Shown here: positions 42,819-51,490 of the stretch, piece after piece | How the letters are laid out: every line of letters begins with the position of its first letter | Numbering within the stretch: position 1 is the stretch's first letter | Source of the DNA: an uncultured Myxococcales bacterium | Lineage (GTDB): Bacteria > Myxococcota_A > UBA9042 | DNA length: 64,000 nucleotides | Assembly (NCBI GenBank): GCA_903840165.1 | Contig: CAIMEY010000012.1 | Span: 1 to 64,000 of the forward strand | Direction: 5' to 3' | Notes under the pieces: generated by a model | Told to the model about the DNA's origin: nothing | What the model saw: only the letters and a program-made list of their open reading frames with translations | The model's database searches: none | Translations under genes and position numbers: made by a program

Positions 42819-43819
42819 CCGACGACCCCAGCAGCCTGCGCGCCTTCTTTGCCGCCTGGGAACTCTTTGGCGACCCAACGCTGACCGGAGCGCTCTGCGG
42901 CGCTTTGCTTGGATTTCTAGGTGTTTACATCGTCGTGCGCCGCATGGTCTTTCTGTCGGCGGCCTTGTCGCAGGCGGCCGGGTTGGGCGTCGCAGCAGCT
43001 TGGTATGCACAGATCGCCTGGTCGGTGCCGGCTGCCGTTGCCAGCCCCACCAATGGCGCTGCAATTTTTACGGTTTTCGCTGCACTGGCGCTCATGGGAC
43101 GGCGAGCAGGCCAGGCCCTCCGCAGCGACAGCGTCTTGGGCCTTGTGTACCTAGTCACGGCCGCCGCGACGTTGGCGATCGGTACCCGCATTGTCCAAGA
43201 AGTCCAAGATATTGAGTCGATTCTTTTCGGCAGCGGTGTGGCCGTTGCGCCCGGCGATTTCCACCTAGTCGCTTGGATGACGCTTTTGCTGGGTCTGCCT
43301 CACCTCTGGCTGCATCGGGGGTTTGCCCAGATCGTGCTCGATCGGGACAGCGCCCAGGTTCGTGGACTGCCCGTGCGGACGCTAGATTTGGCCCTGGTGC
43401 TGTCCTTGGCGCTGGCGGTGTCCGTCAGCACCCGCGTTCTTGGCGCCCTGCCTGTGTTCGCTTTTACCGTGCTGCCGGCGATGGCAGCGCTACGTGTCGC
43501 CGCCAATTTGAGCCAAGCTTTGGTGGCGGCAGCGCTGGTTGGTGCGGTGTCCGGCTTTGTCGGCTATCTGCTGGCCTTCTCCTGGAAGATTCCAGTGGGT
43601 GCCGCACAAACCCTTGTCGCTGCAGCCTGTTTTGGCCTTTGTGCCGCAGTTGGCCTCGCGCGGCGGACGGTCCTTGTCCTGCAACCGCGTCACGTTCATG
43701 GGCCCCAATGCGGCCACGCACTGGTAGCGCATGGGGATCACCACGACTACGTCGTCGACGGTCGTCTGCAGCATCCCCACGAAGGTCACGAGGACGACCA
43801 CGGTGCACTGCAAGACTAG
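42815..43819 (+). CDS. znuB: Zinc/manganese ABC transporter permease with His-rich tail
   Basis: This 334-residue inner membrane permease belongs to the ZnuB/TroC family, with about eight to nine hydrophobic helices. The family segments VVRRMVFLSAALSQAAGLG and ALPVFAFTVLPAMAALR are present. The last 40 or so residues form a hydrophilic tail with ten His (for example HGDHHD and HPHEGHEDDHG), unlike typical permeases of known systems. It probably binds metal on the cytoplasmic side. The start ATG overlaps the znuC stop. No terminator is clear after it; the following gene is convergent, ending at 43913. Confidence 0.9.
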   Translation: MTDDPSSLRAFFAAWELFGDPTLTGALCGALLGFLGVYIVVRRMVFLSAALSQAAGLGVAAAWYAQIAWSVPAAVASPTNGAAIFTVFAALALMGRRAGQALRSDSVLGLVYLVTAAATLAIGTRIVQEVQDIESILFGSGVAVAPGDFHLVAWMTLLLGLPHLWLHRGFAQIVLDRDSAQVRGLPVRTLDLALVLSLALAVSVSTRVLGALPVFAFTVLPAMAALRVAANLSQALVAAALVGAVSGFVGYLLAFSWKIPVGAAQTLVAAACFGLCAAVGLARRTVLVLQPRHVHGPQCGHALVAHGDHHDYVVDGRLQHPHEGHEDDHGALQD

Positions 43820-43912
43820 AATAGTGAACGCATTTCTTCCGTATTTCCTGTTTCGCCTTTGGCCGTGCAAGCATTCTCGACTCGCGCCCGTGCGACCATC
43901 CCCTTGGTTGTG

Positions 43913-46384
43913 CTAGGGTTTGACCGGCGGTCCAGCTTGTCCTTCCGGTAGCTCCGATTCGCGCAGCAGTTGACCCTGCTGCCAAATTAGCTTGCGAATT
44001 CGCCGCCCTTCGCGATCAAAGCGCACCTCAGTCCCATCGAGCTTGCCGCGCACGTACGGTTGCTCCGCCCAGCGCAGCCCCTGTTCAGTGTAGACCGTGG
44101 CCAAACCGTGGCGCTTGCCGTCCAGAAGCGGAACCATCATGCGCACTTCGCCGTTGTGGTGATACTGCAACTCGCTGCCGGCGCCCTGACCGCTCCAATG
44201 GAACTCGCTTTGCTTGCTGCCGTCGGCAAAGAAGGTCTTGGCCATGCCCGTCTTGCGGTCGTCCACGTACGGAAATTCACCAACCTTTTCGCCAGTTCGG
44301 CTAAAGCGCGTCTCCAAACCCTGGCGCTTGCCGTGCACATAGGGAACGGTCGCCAACAAGGTTCCTGTTTCGTCGAACAACTGTGCAATTCCATTGCGCA
44401 CGCCGCCAACAATGGGAACTTCCAGGCGGCGCCGCCCGTTGGTGTAAAACTGCTCCTCCTGGCCATTGCCGCTAGCAGGATAGCGACTCTTGCAAACACC
44501 TGATTTATAGTGTGTTTCCATGAATTTGCCGACGCGCTCAGGCTTGTCCGCTGCCACGACAGGTCCAGCGGTGCCTTGGGATTCTGGCGCATCCACCGGT
44601 TGGGCTGCCTCAGCCTTAGCCAACTCAGCGTTCTTCCGAGCCTTTTCCTCCGCACGCCGCCTTTCCGCCTGGGCAGCCTCCGCAGCCGCGCGCTCCTGTT
44701 CGGCCTGGGCAGCCACCGCCCCATCTGCGAGTTCCGCGATTTCGTTCGCCGGCATCAGGGCGGCCAGCGAAATGACCTTGCCAGCGCCGTCCATTGCAGA
44801 CTGAATTTTGCCCGCCTTCCACAGCAGGACAAACTGCAGTTTGTGCTTGTGATCATAATGGGTTTCGGGTCCTTCCTGCATGTCTGCGGCAAAGGTCAGC
44901 GTCGCCACTTCGCGCCCTTGGGCATCCATGCGCCGCGCAAGCCCTTGTTTCTTCCCATGTTCCAGCGGAACAGTCAGCACTAGGTTTCCACCGTCGTCCC
45001 AGCGGCGCTCCAGGCCCGTTCCGGCGTCGTCATCCGCAGGAAACTCGCTTTGTTTATGGCCATTTGCGTAAAACGTCGTGCCGAGGCCAACCCGGTGGTC
45101 GGCCTTCCACGTGTAGCGCGACTGCAGCCCACCGTCCGGCGTGTAACGCTCTTCCACGCCATCGCGCACGTCGCTGCGAAATTGCAGTCGAGCGATCAAA
45201 TGTCCTTGCAAATCAAATGTTTGAGCAATGCCGTCCTTCTTGCCATCCACCACCGGCACAGTGAGTTGTGTGATTTCACCCGGCAAATCATGCATTCGGA
45301 CCTCAATGCCACCGCCACCGTTGTCCTGCCAGGTTCGCTGACTCGCCAGGCGGCCGCTGCCCGGATAAAACGTCCTGATTCTACAACAAATTCTGCCGCG
45401 GACGACGTCTACCACCGCCAGAATTCGGCCGCTGCTGTCCAGCCGTTTCTGCGGGCCGGTCTCCTCGCCTTGTTGCCACGTCGTCTCGGCCTGCTTGGTG
45501 CCATCTTCAGCAAAAACAGCACCTTTCCCCTCGCGCACGCCATGCTGCCAGGGGATCACCACGGCCAGAGTGCCACCGGTCCGGTAGTGCATCTCCTCGC
45601 CGTCCGCCAGCCCCTGCACCATCGGCACCATTGCAAGGATGTGCCCGTCTTCACTGAAGTATTTAGCCAGACCCTGTTGCACGCCCAAGCGCCACGGAAT
45701 CTCAGCTTGGCGCCGGCCACTGGCGAAATACTGAATTTCTAAGCCGTGTTTCTTCTCATCGACGACAGGAACCTCCGCGCGCTTGCGCCCCTGCGCGTCA
45801 AATCGCACCTGCGGACCGTAGCTCACGCCTTGTTTCCAAATTATTTCAACGCGATCGCCGTTTTCGAACTCGTCGACCTGCACCCCATCGCGCAGGCCAT
45901 GGCTGTAGGGGAGGCGCTGACTCCTTCGGCCATCGCGCTGCCATTGCGTCCACTCACCTTCTCTTTGCCCGGCGCGGGTTTGCCCATGCCCACGCAAGGC
46001 CATCTGCGCCAGAGGGTGCGTCGCGCCATCGCTGTAGAACTGCCAATGGGTGGCGAGGTCCCCTTCGCTGGCGACGATGCCCACCGTTGCGCCACTGGGT
46101 TCGAGTTCGGCATCACGGACCCGGCGATTATCAATAAACCACGCGATAATATGTGGCTTTCCGTCCGGGTAACGGGTCATGACCCGATTGGTCCAGCGCG
46201 GGTCGACCTCTGCGGGCGGAGCCGGCAACGCAACGGGCCTCAACTCAGGCGCTTTCACTTGAACTTCAGTGGGTTGTGGCTGCGTAGCCATTCCCTGTCC
46301 CCGTGCTATGAGGCTCAGGCCCAGGCCCAAGACCCCACAGGCCCACCGTCCCGCGCTGTTTTGCCGTTTCACCACGAGCCTCAT
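43913..46384 (-). CDS. Exported MORN/YwqK-like repeat protein
   Basis: The 823-residue product has a possible N-terminal signal (WACGVLGLGLSLIARG). It consists largely of repeats of about 20-25 residues with the pattern Y-x-x-D/N-G-x-x-x-x-x-x-x-x-x-x-G-x-x-x-G, like MORN or YwqK-family repeats. A typical unit is HGLEIQYFASGRRQAEIPW. Around residues 530-600 the repeats are broken by an Ala/Glu/Arg/Gln-rich coiled coil. Repeats then resume to the end, which closes with the Pro-rich GQAGPPVKP. MORN-like repeats bind lipids or form scaffolds; no enzyme motif is seen. The ATG at 46384 gives the best leader but lacks a strong Shine-Dalgarno, and the frame is open back to 46459. It follows the methyltransferase gene by 138 bases. 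Confidence 0.78.
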   Translation of the reverse strand: MRLVVKRQNSAGRWACGVLGLGLSLIARGQGMATQPQPTEVQVKAPELRPVALPAPPAEVDPRWTNRVMTRYPDGKPHIIAWFIDNRRVRDAELEPSGATVGIVASEGDLATHWQFYSDGATHPLAQMALRGHGQTRAGQREGEWTQWQRDGRRSQRLPYSHGLRDGVQVDEFENGDRVEIIWKQGVSYGPQVRFDAQGRKRAEVPVVDEKKHGLEIQYFASGRRQAEIPWRLGVQQGLAKYFSEDGHILAMVPMVQGLADGEEMHYRTGGTLAVVIPWQHGVREGKGAVFAEDGTKQAETTWQQGEETGPQKRLDSSGRILAVVDVVRGRICCRIRTFYPGSGRLASQRTWQDNGGGGIEVRMHDLPGEITQLTVPVVDGKKDGIAQTFDLQGHLIARLQFRSDVRDGVEERYTPDGGLQSRYTWKADHRVGLGTTFYANGHKQSEFPADDDAGTGLERRWDDGGNLVLTVPLEHGKKQGLARRMDAQGREVATLTFAADMQEGPETHYDHKHKLQFVLLWKAGKIQSAMDGAGKVISLAALMPANEIAELADGAVAAQAEQERAAAEAAQAERRRAEEKARKNAELAKAEAAQPVDAPESQGTAGPVVAADKPERVGKFMETHYKSGVCKSRYPASGNGQEEQFYTNGRRRLEVPIVGGVRNGIAQLFDETGTLLATVPYVHGKRQGLETRFSRTGEKVGEFPYVDDRKTGMAKTFFADGSKQSEFHWSGQGAGSELQYHHNGEVRMMVPLLDGKRHGLATVYTEQGLRWAEQPYVRGKLDGTEVRFDREGRRIRKLIWQQGQLLRESELPEGQAGPPVKP

Positions 46385-46522
46385 GAGAATTCGTCGAAAT
46401 TGTCGTTGCCGCCGGCGCCCCCGCACCGCTCGACTCGGCCAGGATCGGTCCTGGGCCAATGGCTGTCAACGCGCCGTAGCCATGCGCATCTCCCAGCCAT
46501 CCTCTGCAAAATTCAAGGAGAA

Positions 46523-48163
46523 TCAGGTCGCCGGGTCGGGCGGTGATGCTGGCCAGTCCAGAGGGACAGGTTCAAATTCCGCCACCGTCGTTTGCCACCA
46601 CTGATCGCGCAGCCGTTCCAGCCTCTCCTGGGCGCGGGTGTAGCTAGGATCGATCAACTGCGCTGTGCGAAATTCGCGATACGCTTCGCCGAGTTTGCCT
46701 TGCTGCTCGTAAATCGCCCCTAGGTTGGTGTGCGTCACAGCGTGATCGTCGTGTTGCAGCGAGCGCTGGTACCAGGCAATGGCCGACTCGTACTCACTCA
46801 ACTGCGCATAACTTCTACCGATTTGGAACTCAAAGTCGTGTCGATGCTGCAGGTCCAAGGCCTGTCCTTGCAGCAGTGCCGGCTGGGCCACCTCTGGCAG
46901 GGCGGCGTCCAAGCAGGCATCAGCAAATTTGTAGAGGAGATCCAAATTCTTCGGGTCGTCCTGCAGGGCCCGACGGTAAAAGCGCGCCGCGACCGAAAAC
47001 TGCTTCTGATCGGCAAAGTGGCGAGCGGCAAGCCCGTGGTCCACCAGTTGCTCGCCGTGCTGGGCCTCAAAGATACGCTGAAAATCCCTTTGGATTTGAC
47101 GACTCTCGCGGACATCGCGGCGCAGGAGCGCCGTCTGCAAAGAGGCCAGTGGATCTACCGTGCGCTGTAGTTGCCAGCCGGCCTGGGCTGCAAAGGCGTC
47201 GAGCACGGCGAAAGGCACTTCGTGGCTTAAGGAATTGCCGTAGGTTGACGGCCTCTTTTCTATTCTACCGCGCAGGCGCTGCTTGCTGACCGGGCCATAA
47301 TCGTGAACAAGCACCGCGCCGCCCTTGGCCAAGACAGGTCCAACCTCGCGTAAGAACGTGTAAAATGGCCCATGGTAGGCCAAGGTCACCTCATCCAAAC
47401 CGGCCACGGTCGCCTCAAGCACGGCGCGATCGTCATCTTGAAAAATCTGCTGGAGATCAGTTGCTTGCCAGTCGTAGTCGACCGCAATTTCACTGCGAAC
47501 GTCTGCGGTGGGCGTCCTTTGGAGCAACTGGGCCAACAACTCGTCCGGGTCCGTCCCCTCAGCGTGCCCCGGGGCCAGCACCCGCACGACCTGCTGCATC
47601 CACTGATTTTCTTGCCGCTGCAGGATCTTACAGGGCATCACGTCGCAGACGTAGCTGGCAATCACCAGCGTCACCGGCGGCGGCGGGTCGGGCCGGTCCA
47701 GGTGGCGGAGTAGCGCTGGCGTTCGCAGGTCGTAGTGCGCTGGCTGCACCACACCTCGCTTCACCCAAGGCTCCAGGGCCGGCGTGGCCAGGGCTTGTCG
47801 GACGCTGGACTCAGCATAGTCGCTGAAAAGATAGGTTAATCTCTGGAGCAAGGCTTTGCCGGCTTGGCCGGAACGCTCAGCCAAGTGCGTGCAGAAATTG
47901 GCTGCGAAATGGCCAATCCCCGCGCCTACTTCCAAGACAACGACTGAGTCGGCGCTGCTCAACTGCCCGGCATCCTGTTGGGCCAGGACCAAAGCCAGCA
48001 ACAATTCAGCACTATCCCCAGCAATGGCGGCGTTGTTGGTCTGGTACCACGGCACCTCGCCATCCTGCCAAGCGCCAAGGCCGCGCTCGCCAAAATACCG
48101 ATGGTGAATGCGCCATTGCACGCTTTGGTCATAAGGGGTCCAGTCTTCGAGCAGGCAGGGCAT
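46523..48163 (-). CDS. SAM-dependent methyltransferase with C-terminal TPR repeats
   Basis: This 546-residue protein starts with a class I methyltransferase domain. The SAM-binding motif is VVLEVGAGIGHFAANF near residue 75, and further signs are YLFSDYAESSV and VTLVIASYVCDVMPC. The overall layout recalls the MidA/NDUFAF7 family, which methylates protein arginine, but the match is not close. From about residue 390 there are three to four TPR units (FADQKQFSVAARFYRRAL, YAQLSEYESAIAWYQRSL, YEQQGKLGEAYREFR), probably for protein binding. CCGGAG about nine bases before the ATG at 48163 supports that start. It is divergent from the DUF2330 gene. Confidence 0.8.
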   Translation of the reverse strand: MPCLLEDWTPYDQSVQWRIHHRYFGERGLGAWQDGEVPWYQTNNAAIAGDSAELLLALVLAQQDAGQLSSADSVVVLEVGAGIGHFAANFCTHLAERSGQAGKALLQRLTYLFSDYAESSVRQALATPALEPWVKRGVVQPAHYDLRTPALLRHLDRPDPPPPVTLVIASYVCDVMPCKILQRQENQWMQQVVRVLAPGHAEGTDPDELLAQLLQRTPTADVRSEIAVDYDWQATDLQQIFQDDDRAVLEATVAGLDEVTLAYHGPFYTFLREVGPVLAKGGAVLVHDYGPVSKQRLRGRIEKRPSTYGNSLSHEVPFAVLDAFAAQAGWQLQRTVDPLASLQTALLRRDVRESRQIQRDFQRIFEAQHGEQLVDHGLAARHFADQKQFSVAARFYRRALQDDPKNLDLLYKFADACLDAALPEVAQPALLQGQALDLQHRHDFEFQIGRSYAQLSEYESAIAWYQRSLQHDDHAVTHTNLGAIYEQQGKLGEAYREFRTAQLIDPSYTRAQERLERLRDQWWQTTVAEFEPVPLDWPASPPDPAT

Positions 48164-48373
48164 GGTCGTTGGCTCCGGATGGTGACGCCTTTGTACCCCA
48201 CCTTGCTGCACGAAGCGAGGGGTGGTCGGGTTATCGTGAAACAGCCGTAAAATCAGATATGTATCGGATAGCCCGCCGGCCATCAGGGGCATGGCGTCGC
48301 AAGTCGGCCTGGACGAGGGGCGGCTGGAAACCTATTCTGTCGCTACGCATGGGTGCGTGAACAACGGGGAATC

Positions 48374-50302
48374 ATGATGGGTGGCACTTTGCGGCGAGGC
48401 GTGCTGGGCACGGCGCTGGCGATCAGTACATTACTTAGTTCTTCTGCAGCCTTTGCCTGCGGCGGCTTCTTCTGCATGACGCAGCCGGTCGATCAGAGCG
48501 CGGAACGAATTCTCTATGTCCAGGACAAAGGCAAGCTCCAAGTCCATATCCAGATCAGCTACAGCGGCGATGACAAATCGTTTTCCTGGATTCTGCCTTT
48601 ACCCAAGGCCCCTTCGGCCAAGGCCGTAGGCTCGGACAGCGTCTTCGTGGTCCTGGACCAGACGACGGCACCGCAGTTCTACCTCAATGTGCAGAACACG
48701 GACAAATGCTCCCTAAACTTCTATGGTTGTGCTGAGGATGCCGGCGGTACTGGCGGCGGTGGGCCCCCGAACAGCACGGGCACGGGCGTTGTCGTCCTTT
48801 CCCAGGAGCAGGTCGGTCCTTACGACACCGTGGTGCTTCAGGCGGGTTCCGCTGACGAACTCATGACTTGGCTGACAACCAACAACTACACCGTGCCGGC
48901 TGCGACCAAAGCGCTGGCGCAGCAGTACATCGCCCAGAATTACGTCTTTGTTGCCCTTAAGCTGCAAAAAGACAAGGGTGTCGGTGACTTGGCGCCATTT
49001 GTGGTCACCATGGATGAACCGGGTCCCTGCTTGCCCTTGCGCATGACGGCCCTGGCGGCCAAGGAAGACATGCCGATCATTGGCTGGGTTCTGGGCGATT
49101 CCCGAGCAATTCCAAAGAATTTCTTGCACGTGGAGATCAACGACGCCGTGATCGACTGGTTCAATCCCGGAGCCAATTACCGGGCTGTGGTCAGCAAGGC
49201 GGTCGATCTCGCCTCCGGTCATGCATTTACCACGGAGTATGCTCAACTTCTCGGGCCTAGCGACCCCAGTCAGCCCTATCCTCAGGTGACCACCGATTTC
49301 ACCGAGCGCTTTGCGCAGAAGTCGTGGAGTTCTGTGGATTTGTCGACCAACAAGACCGCGCCGACTTTCCTGGCGGCGATGTTGCAGGCCAATCTGCCGC
49401 GAACGACGCAAATGCAGAATCTGATTAAGACTTACATCCCCAAGCCCGCGGCCTATGCAGCGGTGACGGACCAGCAGTTCTACCAGTGCATTCAAGGCGG
49501 CCAGGGGTACGACCCGGACTGCAAGGCTTGGCTAGACGCGGTGGCAGCTCAACCCTTTGATCCTATTGCCTTTGCCAAGGATATTCAGGACAAGATCGTC
49601 GGCCCCCTGCAGGGCGTACAGGCTGAATTCGCGACGGGCCGCTACCTGACGCGTTTGTTCACGACCGTTTCGCCCGTGGAAATGAACAAAGACCCGATCT
49701 TCGGCTTTAATCCCACGCTGCCTACGGTGAGCCCGGTGCACACGGCCAAGGCGGTGCCGATTTGCGCAGAGGGCAGCAGCGTGGCGACAAAGGTGAAGTA
49801 CACCTATGCCGATGGCACGGAATTGACTTTGGATCTGCCGCCTGAGGCCACCAGCAGCTGCTTCTTTGGCGGCTATGGCGTCAGCTTTGCCCAGTCCGGT
49901 GATGCATCCCCCGTCAGCGCCGGTGGGCAGGCAGCGAAGTCCGTTGAAGTACTTGATGAAACCGGTGCCGCATTGCCGATCCAACCCGGTGCGATTGCCG
50001 ACAAGGTCGATGCGCAACTGAGCAGCGCCAAACTCGGAACGCCCAGTCTTACCGCAGCGTTCAAGGCCAGTCTGCCGCCTGTCACGTGGAAGCCCTACCA
50101 AGTCGGCAGCGCAGCCAGCGCCGGTGCGGATGTCGGCAACCCGACCAGCAGTGCGACCTCGGTCAGCGGCGGCGGTTGTACCGGCCAAAACCGCGGGAAT
50201 GCGGTGGGTTGGCTGAGCCTGACGGTCCTGACCACGGGGCTTTGGCTGCTCCGACGCCGCACATCGCGTCTGCAGCCTGTTGAGGCCAAACGCCGCGCCT
50301 AG
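48374..50302 (+). CDS. DUF2330 exported protein with C-terminal anchor
   Basis: The 642-residue product has a signal peptide ending in AFACGG and the DUF2330 hallmark CGGFFC followed by PVDQSAERILY. DUF2330 proteins are exported and of unknown function. The body is rich in Ala, Pro and beta strands, with paired Cys (KCSLNFYGC). The C-terminus has GGGC, a hydrophobic helix (about 18 residues) and RRRTSR. That order resembles the MYXO-CTERM-type sorting signal of myxobacteria. GGGGA lies three bases before the ATG at 48374 and six before the ATG at 48377, so either could start. It is divergent from the methyltransferase gene. Confidence 0.87.
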   Translation: MMGGTLRRGVLGTALAISTLLSSSAAFACGGFFCMTQPVDQSAERILYVQDKGKLQVHIQISYSGDDKSFSWILPLPKAPSAKAVGSDSVFVVLDQTTAPQFYLNVQNTDKCSLNFYGCAEDAGGTGGGGPPNSTGTGVVVLSQEQVGPYDTVVLQAGSADELMTWLTTNNYTVPAATKALAQQYIAQNYVFVALKLQKDKGVGDLAPFVVTMDEPGPCLPLRMTALAAKEDMPIIGWVLGDSRAIPKNFLHVEINDAVIDWFNPGANYRAVVSKAVDLASGHAFTTEYAQLLGPSDPSQPYPQVTTDFTERFAQKSWSSVDLSTNKTAPTFLAAMLQANLPRTTQMQNLIKTYIPKPAAYAAVTDQQFYQCIQGGQGYDPDCKAWLDAVAAQPFDPIAFAKDIQDKIVGPLQGVQAEFATGRYLTRLFTTVSPVEMNKDPIFGFNPTLPTVSPVHTAKAVPICAEGSSVATKVKYTYADGTELTLDLPPEATSSCFFGGYGVSFAQSGDASPVSAGGQAAKSVEVLDETGAALPIQPGAIADKVDAQLSSAKLGTPSLTAAFKASLPPVTWKPYQVGSAASAGADVGNPTSSATSVSGGGCTGQNRGNAVGWLSLTVLTTGLWLLRRRTSRLQPVEAKRRA

Positions 50303-50618
50303 ACCACCAACCGCGACGTGCCTTCCGGGGTCCGAAGCATCGTATTTGCTTGTAGTTTCAAGGGGGCCGCTGCGCTGTCGTCCCCGCCTGCGGATTTGCC
50401 CCGGTGCCCCTTGAGACCACTCGCGAGCCCTTGACACTGCAGGCACGATCGCGGGTGAGACCCGAGGCACGAGTGCCGCTCATGCCCGCCTAATCCATTG
50501 CATTGTCAGGGTCTTGCCGTGGGCTGGCGGTCCAGGCCTTGATGACTTCGCAGTCTTGGCCTTGCGTCATGGGGCACAATGCCGGCGGCCAGGCTAATCT
50601 CGCGCTGCCTCATCGGCA
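50303..50618. other. Convergent intergenic region
   Basis: The DUF2330 gene ends at 50302 and a minus-strand lipoprotein gene ends at 50619. This 316-base gap has no ORF with coding character, no clear terminator with a T-run and no RNA gene. A small inverted repeat GGCAC-GA-GTGCC at about 50467 is all I see. Confidence 0.35.
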
Positions 50619-51272
50619 TTACGGCACAAATGTCGCGGCCTTCCATAGCAACGGGTCGCCAAGGATCTTCTCGCCGGCGCAGCTGAAGGCGTCGCGGTCC
50701 CAGTTGGAGGGCGCGGTCCGTTCGCATGTGTAAATATGCGTAAATCCAGGCAGATCAACCTGAACCTGAATTTGGAACAGCACGCCGTCGCTCTGGCTGT
50801 GCGCCTCCAGGCTGCGCAGGGCTAGGCGGGCCACGCGTGCTGCGGCGGGCTTCCAATCGGCAGCTGGCTTGAAATCATAGACCAAGTCGCCACTATCGAG
50901 TTCATTGTGGAAGATCTGCTGGGAAGTCGGGGTGAACCGGTCGTCGTAGAGCGCGACCTTGGCCATCGCCATATTCATCGACCGGGCCAAATCCACCATC
51001 CATTGCGCCGTTTGCACCGTCACAGATCCAAGGCCCATTGACACCTCCACCTGCTGCGGCTTGTCCGTGGTCAGGGCCATAAAGGCCACGGGAAAGCCGC
51101 GCGACGCGTCGACGACGGCACCCAAATCGCGATATTTTTCAAAGGGTATCGGCTGGTCGGTCCGGGGCTGTAGGCTTGACGAACAGGCACCGAGGCCAAG
51201 CAGCAGCAGGCCCGTCCACGCGCACAGGCGATGGGTGGACAGCATCGCCTTGAACGGAAGAGAAGAAAGCAT
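50619..51272 (-). CDS. Hypothetical lipoprotein
   Basis: The 217-residue product begins MLSSLPFKAMLSTHRLCAW, then a hydrophobic core and GLGAC, a good lipoprotein signal. The mature part has no family I recognise. It is mixed alpha/beta with a late Cys pair (IYTCERTAP and FSCAGEKI) that could form a disulphide. GGAGG eight bases before the ATG at 51272 is a strong start signal; the frame upstream of it is open but not protein-like. It follows the esterase lipoprotein gene by 218 bases on the same strand. Confidence 0.75.
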   Translation of the reverse strand: MLSSLPFKAMLSTHRLCAWTGLLLLGLGACSSSLQPRTDQPIPFEKYRDLGAVVDASRGFPVAFMALTTDKPQQVEVSMGLGSVTVQTAQWMVDLARSMNMAMAKVALYDDRFTPTSQQIFHNELDSGDLVYDFKPAADWKPAAARVARLALRSLEAHSQSDGVLFQIQVQVDLPGFTHIYTCERTAPSNWDRDAFSCAGEKILGDPLLWKAATFVP

Positions 51273-51490
51273 AGGTTTGGCCTCCTGCGGCAGAGCGCAA
51301 CATTGGCGCCAGGGAACTTGAAAATACGCAATCTTAAAGCAATGTTGTGTTCGGCCTGGTGGCTGCGTGGAGCTCGGCACGACGCTTTGGGCTCGTGGCA
51401 GCGCGCTGACAGCGTACGACTTGGGTACCGCCGCCGGCAAGGGGCCGATTTGTCCGCGGCCCAGCTGCATTCCGCCGCGATCCGCCAAGC

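Noticed and set aside
45746..46546. 266-codon plus-strand frame opposite the MORN-like gene
   Set aside because: It mirrors the repeat-coding strand and has no start signal or known motif.
49532..50470. 312-codon minus-strand frame opposite the DUF2330 gene
   Set aside because: The DUF2330 hallmarks and C-terminal tail on the plus strand are clear; the antisense product has no recognisable feature.
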